Shown piece by piece: positions 8,419-16,672 of a stretch of DNA of 64,000 nucleotides (position 1 is its first letter; every line of letters begins with the position of its first letter). The position numbers were made by a program, and so were the translations under genes. The stretch is from NCBI RefSeq assembly GCF_003865365.1, contig NZ_RQVR01000001.1:249118-313117 (forward strand), given 5' to 3'. Source of the DNA: Flavobacterium macacae (lineage in GTDB: Bacteria; Bacteroidota; Bacteroidia; Flavobacteriales; Flavobacteriaceae). Under the pieces are notes generated by a model. The model made no database searches, had not been told where the DNA came from, and saw only the letters and a list, made by a program, of their open reading frames with translations.

Positions 8419-11109
8419 TTATGGTTTTTTAGCCGTTAAATAATCCGGAAGATTTTTCTTTACTTGAACCACTTTATAATTTTCATTTGAAATCACAATT
8501 GCGTTATCGGCAATTTTGTAGTCTTTGTAATCCTTCAAAATCGTGGCAATATCTTTTGCCCTGTCCTCCGAAATCATTCCGTGAATTACCACAAAACTGT
8601 CTGTCATGGTGTACGCATCAAATGAAACAGTCAATTTATCAGAGGTTCTTTCTGAAACAAATTTCTTCAATTTCTCTTGAAGTGCTTTTGTGTTTTTATC
8701 TTCGGGATTTGTAGGAACTTTATATAAAATTTTCCAGCTCATCGGAAGTTCCTTGTCAAAAGCCACCGCTTCTAATTTTGGGATATTGGTTGTCAACAGC
8801 GCTTCGGCTTCTTTACCTTCTTTGCTATTTGGATAATTTAAAGCCACATAATTTAAAGCTCCTTTATATTCTTCAAGGCCTTTTAATTTTCCAACGGTAT
8901 TGGCTTTTAGCAGCTCAATTTTAGGGATAATGTCTTCGCCCGCATAAACATCAATCAAGATTTCGCTTTCGGTCAACACTGACTGGTATTTTCCTGCTTC
9001 ATAGCTTTTAAATAATTTGTTGTAAGCTGCATCTGGCGTATCCTTAGCTTTTGCCAAATCGGCTGGTGACGTTTTTAAGATGTTTGCATAACGAGAGTCT
9101 GGGTATTGCGCAATGATTTTGTTTTTCATCACAACCGATTTCTCTTTGTTGGTAATCTCATAAATTTTATAAAGATTGTACATCGCCGGAAGCACCAATC
9201 GTTCTTCAGGATTATTTTCTAACAGTTTTTCAAGTCTTCCTTCGGCTAATTTATACTCTTTAAATTTGTCTTTATAAATCAGTCCCAATTGATAATACGC
9301 AAAATTTCTTTCCTTGCCTAGGCTGTCGATCTCTTTTTGATCTGTCGGAAGCTGTTTTAAATAATAATCAAGGGTATATCTTGGGTCAAGAAATTCTTCT
9401 TTTTCTTCAGTTTCTTCACTTGAAGCAATATCCTCTTCAGCTGATTCATCTCCAAAACCAATTTTTGATTTTCCTTCAGAAAGTCTCCAATTGTCTTTTA
9501 AAGTTCTGTTTCCCCATCTTTTCTTGAAATCATTTTTTCCATAAGCCAACGTTGCCGCATTATAGAAATAAAAATTAGAAGCCGTTGATGAATTCATACT
9601 AGGTCCTTCTCCTGGAGGCATTAAGCTCACTGGATCATTTACACCTTGCATTACACTTTTTGCATTGAGTCCAGCTTCTTCAAGTCCTCCTTTTGACATT
9701 TTCTTTTGCATTTCTGCAGAAGCTTGTTCACTTGCCGCATTAATGCTCATGTTATTGCTGCCCGCATTTTGACTCGCAATCAATGCCTTTTTTGCAAACT
9801 CTTCGTCTTCTTTTTTCAATCTGGCAATAACCTCCTCAAAGAACTTGTTTTTACCTGGTTCAGAAAGTGCCACAATGTGAAGGATGCTGTCATTATTTTG
9901 AGCAATCGCCTCATATTTAATTACATCAACTAAGTTTTCTCTTTTCTTTTTAATCGCTTTGTGCTCCCGTGTGCGTGCATCAAGACGAACCAAAGTACTG
10001 TCATAATATTGTCCGGCCAGAGAATATTTGGCGTCATTAAAATTAATTTCGGCTAAATTTCTATAATTGGAAGCAATCAAATAAGGATCTTGAGATACTG
10101 ATTTTAAAGACTTGTTGTAGTATTTTTTGGCCAAGCTGTCATTATTTTGCTTGTCATAAAAAAGCGCCACTTGATGATTAATCACATCTAAAAACGGACG
10201 GTTTTCTCTGTCTTTCAGCAAATCATTATACTTTTTCATAAACGCCAAAGTATCGCCGCTTTTAAAATCAAACTGACCTGCTTGTTTTGCGTGCGCTTGA
10301 ATTACATAACGTCGCGGTGATTTTCTTTTCATATCAATCACACTCTGAAATGCTGCAAATGCGCTGTCTTTTTTATTTAGAGATTCATAAAGCTGCCCTA
10401 AAATAAAATGATATCTCGCCTTTTCCTCGTCTTGTTTGGTATATTCAACAGCCAATTTCAATTTTGAAACCGCACTGTCTTTCTCTTCTAAATTTAAAAA
10501 CGCTTGCGCCAAAGTCGCATTTGCATCCGCAAAAGTCTGGTCTTTAAATTTAATTTCTTTTAAAAGCGCATTTAAGTTTTTTACAGCAATGGCGTCATTT
10601 TCCATACGCATGTTGGTTTTTTCTCTCCAAATTTTTGCATCGTAAATTTTATCGCTTTTTGGATATTTGTATAGAATATAATTAAAAGCTTCTAAAGCCG
10701 GGACAAATCTTTGATCATAATATCTTGATTTTCCCAATAAAAGGTGGGCTTCGTCCATTTGCGGATTTTTTTCGCTTCCTTCAATATACATCGAATGCTT
10801 TTGAATCGCTTTGTTCGCCTTGGTTTCAGCACGTTCAAAATTTGGATTTTTCTTTTCACCCGGAAGCATATTATCTTCCGTTTCCTGCATTCTTTCTACC
10901 GGAAGCAATTCCCAGAAATTATCAACATACTGCGTTTTAAGTTCTGCAATACCAGCTTGTAAGGCAATTTCGCCATTGTACAAAACATTATATTCTGTAC
11001 TTAAGGCATGCATATTTCTTCCTACAAAAGAGTTTTTCTTTGTAGAACAAGCTGCAAGAAACGCAAAGAATCCGAGAAAAAGTGCGTATTTAAGTGTATT
11101 GGTTTTCAA
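8419..11109 (-). CDS. sprE: SprE/PorW gliding motility and type IX secretion lipoprotein
   Basis: Large TPR lipoprotein of 896 residues. The signal peptide ends in a lipobox (FLAACS, Cys21), so the mature protein is lipid-anchored. Tetratricopeptide-like helical repeats cover about 100-400 and 600-800. Family knowledge: SprE of Flavobacterium johnsoniae and PorW of Porphyromonas gingivalis are needed for type IX secretion, and SprE for gliding. The C-terminal segment with DYKDYKIADNAIVISNENYK is as I recall it for this family. Head of a group running into bactofilin and AtpZ-like genes. Confidence 0.88.
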   Translation of the reverse strand: MKTNTLKYALFLGFFAFLAACSTKKNSFVGRNMHALSTEYNVLYNGEIALQAGIAELKTQYVDNFWELLPVERMQETEDNMLPGEKKNPNFERAETKANKAIQKHSMYIEGSEKNPQMDEAHLLLGKSRYYDQRFVPALEAFNYILYKYPKSDKIYDAKIWREKTNMRMENDAIAVKNLNALLKEIKFKDQTFADANATLAQAFLNLEEKDSAVSKLKLAVEYTKQDEEKARYHFILGQLYESLNKKDSAFAAFQSVIDMKRKSPRRYVIQAHAKQAGQFDFKSGDTLAFMKKYNDLLKDRENRPFLDVINHQVALFYDKQNNDSLAKKYYNKSLKSVSQDPYLIASNYRNLAEINFNDAKYSLAGQYYDSTLVRLDARTREHKAIKKKRENLVDVIKYEAIAQNNDSILHIVALSEPGKNKFFEEVIARLKKEDEEFAKKALIASQNAGSNNMSINAASEQASAEMQKKMSKGGLEEAGLNAKSVMQGVNDPVSLMPPGEGPSMNSSTASNFYFYNAATLAYGKNDFKKRWGNRTLKDNWRLSEGKSKIGFGDESAEEDIASSEETEEKEEFLDPRYTLDYYLKQLPTDQKEIDSLGKERNFAYYQLGLIYKDKFKEYKLAEGRLEKLLENNPEERLVLPAMYNLYKIYEITNKEKSVVMKNKIIAQYPDSRYANILKTSPADLAKAKDTPDAAYNKLFKSYEAGKYQSVLTESEILIDVYAGEDIIPKIELLKANTVGKLKGLEEYKGALNYVALNYPNSKEGKEAEALLTTNIPKLEAVAFDKELPMSWKILYKVPTNPEDKNTKALQEKLKKFVSERTSDKLTVSFDAYTMTDSFVVIHGMISEDRAKDIATILKDYKDYKIADNAIVISNENYKVVQVKKNLPDYLTAKKP

Positions 11110-11239
11110 TGTAAAACGTTTTTATCCTTAACTTTTAAAAGTTGGTTTTAGTATAATGACGGGTAAAAATACGCTTCTTTTTGATATGTCGAATAAAAAG
11201 ACCGTTTTTTTGATGATTGTCTGATTTTTTATAGAAAAT

Positions 11240-11300
11240 AAAAAGCCACAGATTTCCTGATTTTTTTAAAATTAATTAAAAATAAAGAAATCTGCGACTG
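11240..11300. repeat. Dispersed ACAGATTTC/GAAATCTGCG intergenic repeat
   Basis: CCACAGATTTC and GAAATCTGCG form the arms of an imperfect inverted repeat around an AT-rich centre. The same words recur at 16545-16672. The element lies in the 207-base gap before sprE and may serve as a transcription end for the ABC operon on the other side. Confidence 0.45.
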
Positions 11301-11317
11301 TTAAATATCTTGGTAAT

Positions 11318-12013
11318 TTATACGGCAAAAAATGTTTCAAGTTCTGCCAAAGTCTCTGTAGAAGTTTGAATGTCTTTTACCACTTCGCCTTTATGAAGTG
11401 CTACAATTCGGTCTGAAACTTCAACTGTGTGTTGTAAATCATGGCTTGAAACCAAAATGGTTACATTGGGATCTGAAGCTAAATCTTTGATGATTTTCTT
11501 CAGTCGAAATTGTGTCGTTGGATCTAAATTAGCAAACGGTTCATCTAAAATAATTACTTCCGGATTACCTATTAATGTGGCAATGATTCCCACTTTCTTT
11601 TGGTTTCCTTTTGAAAAATCCCTGATGTATTTTTTGCTGTTTAAAATTTCTCCGTTGAAAAACTCGGTGTGCTTTACTAATAAAGCATCCACATCGGCTT
11701 TATTTTGACCTCTTAAATCTCCGATAAAATAAAAATATTCTTCTGGTGTAAGATACCCAATTAAAAAAGTTTCGTCTAAAAAAGCAGCCGTCAAGGGTTT
11801 CCACTCTTCCGTTTTATCTACTTGAAAAGTATTGTTTTTGATGTAACCTGTTGATGGTTGAATCAAATCTAAAAGAAGGCTAAAAAAAGTGGTTTTACCG
11901 GCTCCGTTGTTTCCAACTAATCCAAAGCTTTCTCCTTTTTTAATTTCTAAATTATCTATTTTAAGTACGGTTGTTCCGTTATAAGATTTTGATAGTTGAG
12001 TGACTTGTATCAT
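11318..12013 (-). CDS. ABC transporter ATP-binding protein
   Basis: Cytoplasmic ATPase of an exporter. Walker A is GNNGAGKT at 34-41, the signature region is FSKGNQKKVG, and Walker B is VIILDEPFANLDP followed by the H-loop SSHDLQHT. Length 231 is a single-domain half transporter. It lies 24 bases after the DUF5687-type permease gene, its obvious partner, in an operon headed by PadR. Such pairs are often linked to drug or peptide export, but the substrate is unknown. Confidence 0.93.
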   Translation of the reverse strand: MIQVTQLSKSYNGTTVLKIDNLEIKKGESFGLVGNNGAGKTTFFSLLLDLIQPSTGYIKNNTFQVDKTEEWKPLTAAFLDETFLIGYLTPEEYFYFIGDLRGQNKADVDALLVKHTEFFNGEILNSKKYIRDFSKGNQKKVGIIATLIGNPEVIILDEPFANLDPTTQFRLKKIIKDLASDPNVTILVSSHDLQHTVEVSDRIVALHKGEVVKDIQTSTETLAELETFFAV

Positions 12014-12037
12014 GATTTTTTCTTTTATAATTTAAGA

Positions 12038-13507
12038 TTATGATTTTTGTTTGTAAGATGCAATTGTGGAATATTTTTCAGCTTTATAAATTTTTTCAAT
12101 CATCGAAAAAACTTTATTTCTGAAAGCAAAACCAATTAAACCAATTAATGCGACTAAAATTAATCCTGCATTTGGACTAATAAATTTATATCCTGCAATA
12201 TAAATTAACATTGGCAACAACATTTTTGGCAATGAAATTAGCATCGTTTTTAAGTTGAATGCTTTTTTATCTCCAAAAGCGCCTTTGCTTGAATTCAAAT
12301 CTACTGGCGTTTTCACGTATGCGCCACCAAGCAAAACCAAATGTGAGTTGACACCAATATTAAAAATGGCTCCAGCAATAATTATCAAATACGTTTCTAA
12401 ACCAAAATACAAATAGGGTGCTGCTAAAAGGGTGGAAACTCCCGTTGCAATTACAATCAGCCACCATTTTGCATTCAAATAGCCTTTATAGGAAATGTTT
12501 TGCGTCATCATGAGCGGATAATAGGCGCTGTCCCAACTTGGAACAAATTGTCCAAAAGTGAATAAAAATCCTCCGGAGACAAAAACTCCGGCAAACATTT
12601 TCATCATCGGATTATCGTAAGATTCGATTCCGCCGGAGAAGAAAAGCAATCCATAAAATAGGAAAAGAACGCTCATGAAAATGGTTGTCTTTGAACGCTT
12701 GTTTCTTTTGATTAATCGAATGTCGTTTTTCAAAAAAGTTCCGATGTTTCCAAATTGATCTAACCAAGTGAATTGTTCCGTCTTGGCAATATCGTGTTTT
12801 GAAGAAAGTCCGGTGTCGAGATGCAGGTTTTTCTTAAAGAAATTAAATGTGATTACATAAAGTGTAATTATCAAAATGACCGGAATCAGAAATAAATAAT
12901 TGGTTGTAATCAAGCCTTGGAAAAATCCAACAGTATAATCAGTTATATTGAAATAATCATAATAGTGTAAAACTCCCAAAGCCCCAAAAATCACCATGAA
13001 AATTACAAAAAGAGAATCTTTATTGTTCAACAGAATATTTAGAAAATTATTTACATAAATCAACGACATTATTGCCACATGCCATAAAATTACATTCAAC
13101 GGATTGTAACCTTCAACCAACAAAACAATCGAGAATGGCACAAAGAAAAAAGCGTGAACCAAGTTGAAAAAAGACAGCATCGTTTTACCCAAAGAGAAAT
13201 TGACAATCGTAGCTTTTTTAATAGGCAAAGTCAGCAATGGTCTTATATTTAATACCGGAATCTTTTGTAAAAACAATCGAAAAAGTAAATCGAAAATCAA
13301 ATAATAAATTAAGTATTTGTTGACTTCCAAAAGCGGATCAAGGTTGGCATCTTTTAATCCATAAAACAATACAACTCCTGCAAAAAGAAAAATTATGGCA
13401 TACATGAAAGCCACGATTCCTAAAATGATTTTTAAAGCGAGGTTTGTACCGAAGGAAGCTGACCTTACAAAAGCTTTCCATTCGAGATAGAGGAATTTTT
13501 TAAACAT
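12038..13507 (-). CDS. ABC transporter permease (DUF5687-like)
   Basis: Membrane protein of 489 residues with about ten to twelve predicted helices. It resembles the DUF5687 family of flavobacterial permeases, which sit beside a short ATPase gene as here. No extracytoplasmic soluble domain is evident. A cytosolic loop around residues 235-265 is charged (KRNKRSKTT) and could contact the ATPase. Substrate unknown; the PadR/HAAS context suggests a regulated efflux or envelope-stress function. Confidence 0.85.
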   Translation of the reverse strand: MFKKFLYLEWKAFVRSASFGTNLALKIILGIVAFMYAIIFLFAGVVLFYGLKDANLDPLLEVNKYLIYYLIFDLLFRLFLQKIPVLNIRPLLTLPIKKATIVNFSLGKTMLSFFNLVHAFFFVPFSIVLLVEGYNPLNVILWHVAIMSLIYVNNFLNILLNNKDSLFVIFMVIFGALGVLHYYDYFNITDYTVGFFQGLITTNYLFLIPVILIITLYVITFNFFKKNLHLDTGLSSKHDIAKTEQFTWLDQFGNIGTFLKNDIRLIKRNKRSKTTIFMSVLFLFYGLLFFSGGIESYDNPMMKMFAGVFVSGGFLFTFGQFVPSWDSAYYPLMMTQNISYKGYLNAKWWLIVIATGVSTLLAAPYLYFGLETYLIIIAGAIFNIGVNSHLVLLGGAYVKTPVDLNSSKGAFGDKKAFNLKTMLISLPKMLLPMLIYIAGYKFISPNAGLILVALIGLIGFAFRNKVFSMIEKIYKAEKYSTIASYKQKS

Positions 13508-13563
13508 ATTAATTTTGGTTTGGTTTATTAAATAAGTAGAAAAAAATTCAAGAATGTTACAAA

Positions 13564-14259
13564 TTATTTTGAAAATTTATATTCTGGATACGTTTCCAAC
13601 AAATATTCTTCTGCTTTTGCCGGAATTATTGTGAACATTATGTAAGTTGTCAAATAATATGCAACTACTGCTGTTGAAAGCGCGAAGAGTATAAAATTAT
13701 TCTGAATAGAAATTTGTGGAAAGTGAATCAAAAACTGTAATGGTAAAGATACCATAACAAATGAGTTGCCATAGTTGTAGATAATCTCTTTAAAAAGCCA
13801 GCGTTTTCCACCTAACTGTGTTTTTTTATCTGCCCGCTTTTTATTTTTTATCATGTTGTAAAAAGAATAAATCAAAAGTGCCAGAACAAATACGCTTATT
13901 AGAACATTATCAAATAAAATGTTTTTCAAAATAAAGAACAGACCTAAAATCAAAGAAATGGTCATTATAATTTTAGGAAATGCAAAAAATGCTTTAAAAT
14001 GTTTCCAAACCAACTTATTATATCTTTTGGTTAAGGCTGATTGGCGTTGTTCTACAACATCCATAAAACCAAAAACACCAAATTTTTTGAACTCATTTTG
14101 CAATGCTTCATCAAAAGAAATTGTGGGATTTTCAATCCATTGGCTTTCAATTCCATTACCCAAATGATCCACTAATTCCGTTTGTAAATCATAATATTTA
14201 ACAAAATGATCCAGCGTAAATTTATATACTAGATCAATCTGGGTCACTGATAATTTCAT
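13564..14259 (-). CDS. HAAS-like helical domain membrane protein
   Basis: A 231-residue protein with a soluble N-terminal helical part (about 1-75, containing DLQTELVDHLGNGIESQW and later SFDEALQNEF) and about five membrane helices behind it. The N-terminal part parallels that of the neighbouring 197-residue protein (VDIRAELTDHIASAVEE and FYEAFKDF), so the two are probably paralogues. Domains of this type (HAAS, DUF1700-like) are commonly encoded with PadR regulators. Its start overlaps the stop of the previous gene by 4 bases. Function unknown. Confidence 0.75.
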   Translation of the reverse strand: MKLSVTQIDLVYKFTLDHFVKYYDLQTELVDHLGNGIESQWIENPTISFDEALQNEFKKFGVFGFMDVVEQRQSALTKRYNKLVWKHFKAFFAFPKIIMTISLILGLFFILKNILFDNVLISVFVLALLIYSFYNMIKNKKRADKKTQLGGKRWLFKEIIYNYGNSFVMVSLPLQFLIHFPQISIQNNFILFALSTAVVAYYLTTYIMFTIIPAKAEEYLLETYPEYKFSK

Positions 14260-14849
14260 CGAACAAATAATTTTGGATTAAACTTTGAAATCGTCAAACA
14301 ATAATGAATTAGAAAGGCAATAAGCAGAAAACTCACTATTCCCAAGCTGTAAAAATTTCCGTGAAAATCTTTGTAAAATCCATTAAAAAAAAGTGATCCA
14401 AAATAAATAATCGTCAGAGAAAAAGTGACTTGTTCTAAATGAGCAAAACGCTTTTTGGTAATTAATGCACTCGCTGTTTGGTATACATAGAAACACATTA
14501 TTAGTCCAAAAATCAAAACATTGATAAAAGGCAAAATTGTTTCTGATATAAAATAAAAAGTAATTGCAACCAAAAGGGCGATTGCCAAATTATACCATTT
14601 GTAAAGCGTTTTGGAAAATCTTACAATCGAAGGGAAAAAATGATTCTTTTCTTTCAACAATTCCTTTTTGTTATCAACCATAAAATCTTTGAAAGCCTCA
14701 TAAAAATCAAGGTTTTCGGCTTCCATTTTTTCTTCTACGGCTGACGCAATATGGTCTGTCAATTCAGCACGAATATCTACAAAAATGACATCTGATTTTT
14801 CAAGATAACTGTTGATAAATTTGATTTTTTCTAAGGAAAGTTGTTTCAT
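14256..14849 (-). CDS. HAAS-like helical domain membrane protein
   Basis: A 197-residue protein built like its downstream neighbour: a soluble helical N-terminus (about 1-70) followed by about four membrane helices (about 85-195). It begins 2 bases after the PadR gene stop. PadR with HAAS-like proteins and an ABC transporter is a recurring arrangement in which the membrane proteins are thought to sense or relay an envelope signal; that role is inference here. Confidence 0.75.
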   Translation of the reverse strand: MKQLSLEKIKFINSYLEKSDVIFVDIRAELTDHIASAVEEKMEAENLDFYEAFKDFMVDNKKELLKEKNHFFPSIVRFSKTLYKWYNLAIALLVAITFYFISETILPFINVLIFGLIMCFYVYQTASALITKKRFAHLEQVTFSLTIIYFGSLFFNGFYKDFHGNFYSLGIVSFLLIAFLIHYCLTISKFNPKLFVR

Positions 14850-14851
14850 AA

Positions 14852-15184
14852 TTAAGCTAATTTTGGATTCACGATAATTTGCATATTCCTGATAAATTCT
14901 TCTAATTCTGCCAAACGATTTACGGTTTCTTTTTGCCCGCTTTCGGTCAGTTTATAATATTTTCTAAGGCGGTTGTCCACCCTTTCCATTTCCACATCAA
15001 GCAATCCTTCTGCTTCTAATTTGTGCAATGCCGGATACAAGGCGCCTTCGGTAATGTTCAATTCGCCTTGCGTAATGTCTTTTACCTTTTGGGTAATTTC
15101 ATAGCCATACATTCGCCCGTTTTCGCCTAATAGCTTCATTATTATAGTATTGAGACTTCCTTTGTACAATTGTGAATTTTTCAT
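14852..15184 (-). CDS. PadR family transcriptional regulator
   Basis: A 110-residue winged-helix repressor. The core NTIIMKLLGENGRMYGYEIT, followed by ITEGALYPALHKLEAEGLLD and the wing RLRKYYKLTESGQ, is the PadR/Vtr pattern. The short C-terminal helix would serve for dimerisation. It is first in the operon with the two HAAS-like proteins and the ABC transporter and probably represses it. A TATACATA direct repeat overlaps its promoter. Confidence 0.93.
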   Translation of the reverse strand: MKNSQLYKGSLNTIIMKLLGENGRMYGYEITQKVKDITQGELNITEGALYPALHKLEAEGLLDVEMERVDNRLRKYYKLTESGQKETVNRLAELEEFIRNMQIIVNPKLA

Positions 15185-15202
15185 AAGCGTAAATTTGCAT
15201 TA

Positions 15203-15210
15203 CAAATATA
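15203..15210 (-). promoter_or_regulatory. -7 promoter element of the PadR-ABC operon
   Basis: Minus-strand TATATTTG matches TAnnTTTG, 19 bases before the padR-type start. The first copy of a TATACATA repeat overlaps it. Confidence 0.55.
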
Positions 15211-15229
15211 CATAAGTTTCTTATACATA
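15207..15229. promoter_or_regulatory. Candidate PadR operator
   Basis: TATACATA occurs at 15207-15214 and again at 15222-15229, 15 bases apart, and ATAAG/CTTAT form a small inverted repeat between them. The first copy covers part of the -7 element, a position suited to autorepression. Confidence 0.4.
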
Positions 15230-15285
15230 ATAATCCTATGTATTAATTTTAAGGTTTTCTTATTTAAAAAATTTAACAGATTGCT

Positions 15286-15293
15286 TACTTTTG
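15286..15293 (+). promoter_or_regulatory. -7 promoter element of the PaaE-like gene
   Basis: TACTTTTG matches TAnnTTTG and ends 16 bases before the ATG at 15309. It is divergent from the PadR promoter. Confidence 0.5.
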
Positions 15294-15308
15294 CATAAAA
15301 TATAAAGG

Positions 15309-16361
15309 ATGTCAACATTTTATAAACTAGCAATAAAAGAAGTAAGACGCGAGACTAAAGATGCGGTTTCAGTGCTCTTCAATGTTCCCGAAGCACTGCA
15401 ACCCAATTACAATTTCATCGCCGGACAATACATCAACTTAAAATTGACTTTAGACGGAAACGAGATTCGCCGTGCTTATTCAATCTGCTCTTCACCGGAA
15501 AGTGGCGAGTTGCGAATTGCAATCAAAGCCGTTTCAAACGGAGTTTTTTCTACTTTTTCAAACAAAAGCTTAAAAGCCGGAGACGTGATTGAAGTGGGAA
15601 CTCCAGAAGGAAAATTTACTTTTGAGCCAAATCCTGAAAGAAGCAAAAACTATTCGGCTTTTGTTGCCGGAAGCGGTATTACACCAGTGATGTCCATCAT
15701 AAAAACAGTTTTAGAGAAAGAACCGCAAAGCACATTTGTGTTGGTTTATGGAAATAAAACACCCGAAGACACGATTTTTCATCAAGAATTGCACGACTTG
15801 CAATTGAAATATACAGGTCGCTTTTTTGTGCATTTTGTATTCAGCCAAGCGCGTGCCGAAAACGCACTTTTTGGAAGAATTGAAAAATCGGCCGTAAATT
15901 TTGTCTTGAAAAACAAACACGCTTCTTTGGCGTTCGACAAATTTTATTTGTGCGGACCGGAAGAAATGATCAATACCGTAAACGGTGTTTTGAAAGAGAA
16001 CAATATCAACGAAAAACATATCAAATTCGAGTTATTTTCAACTTCTGCTACCGAAAATAAAATAGACCAATCGCTTGAAGGCCATTCAAAAGTGACTGTG
16101 ATGGTTGACGATGAGGAAACTACTTTTGATATGTCCCAAAAGATGACCCTTCTTGACGCCGCTTTGAAACAAGGTATTGACGCGCCATATTCTTGCCAAG
16201 GCGGGATTTGCAGCAGCTGTATCGCCAGAATTGTTTCGGGAACTGCAGAAATGAAGAAAAACTCTATTTTGACCGACAGAGAAATCGCCGAAGGCTTGAC
16301 GTTGACATGCCAAGCGCATCCAACTTCTGAAACAATTTATATTGATTTCGACGACGTTTAA
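15309..16361 (+). CDS. PaaE-like ferredoxin-NADP reductase with 2Fe-2S domain
   Basis: Flavin- and iron-sulfur-containing electron transfer protein of 350 residues. The N-terminal FAD domain has RRAYSICSSPESGELRIAIK (flavin binding) and the NAD(P) domain has VAGSGITPVMSIIKT and YLCGPEEMI. The C-terminal plant-type ferredoxin domain carries the cluster ligands Cys296, Cys301, Cys304 and Cys334. This arrangement matches PaaE, the reductase of phenylacetyl-CoA epoxidase. paaA-D are not adjacent, so an electron donor for another oxygenase or desaturase is equally possible. Confidence 0.88.
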   Translation: MSTFYKLAIKEVRRETKDAVSVLFNVPEALQPNYNFIAGQYINLKLTLDGNEIRRAYSICSSPESGELRIAIKAVSNGVFSTFSNKSLKAGDVIEVGTPEGKFTFEPNPERSKNYSAFVAGSGITPVMSIIKTVLEKEPQSTFVLVYGNKTPEDTIFHQELHDLQLKYTGRFFVHFVFSQARAENALFGRIEKSAVNFVLKNKHASLAFDKFYLCGPEEMINTVNGVLKENNINEKHIKFELFSTSATENKIDQSLEGHSKVTVMVDDEETTFDMSQKMTLLDAALKQGIDAPYSCQGGICSSCIARIVSGTAEMKKNSILTDREIAEGLTLTCQAHPTSETIYIDFDDV

Positions 16362-16669
16362 TCCGTTTTAAGTTTTCAGTGTACCTGAAATTTGAGAAAA
16401 ACGACAGCAAGCAGTTGATTTTACTTGATATGGTCAACAAAGTAATGAAAGGTTGCAAGACACTTGAAAAGAGCAGATGAAACACGAGCGTTTTGGTTAT
16501 GAAGCGCCAAACTATCAAGAAACGATTTCAAACTTAAAAAATTACACTAAAGAAATCTGCAGGATTAATAAGATTTGGCTTTAAGATTTTTAAAAAAATA
16601 AAAAGCATTTTTTTGCTTTAAAACTTACCGCAGCGTCGCAGATAATTTTAAAAATCTGTAAACCTGCGG
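16362..16669. other. Gene-free stretch, possibly decayed coding sequence
   Basis: About 310 bases without a convincing gene. On the plus strand two short open pieces in different frames (about 16380-16480 and 16477-16584) read like protein, for example MKHERFGYEAPNYQET, and could be remains of one broken gene. From about 16545 on, the DNA matches the AAATCTGCG intergenic repeat type and then a hairpin. Confidence 0.4.
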
Positions 16670-16672
16670 TTA
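16545..16672 (-). repeat. Dispersed AAATCTGCG-type repeat and terminator-like hairpin
   Basis: Contains GAAATCTGC and, at 16627-16670, CGCAGATAAT/AAAATCTGTAAACCTGCGG-like arms. On the minus strand ACCGCAG pairs with CTGCGGT and ACAGAT with ATCTG, starting right at the stop codon of the GT9 gene. It probably ends that transcript, although the U-tract is weak. Confidence 0.5.

Noticed and set aside
10811..11131. Overlapping plus-strand frames opposite the start of sprE
   Set aside because: They mirror the lipoprotein signal peptide and TPR region of sprE and lack a plausible start context.
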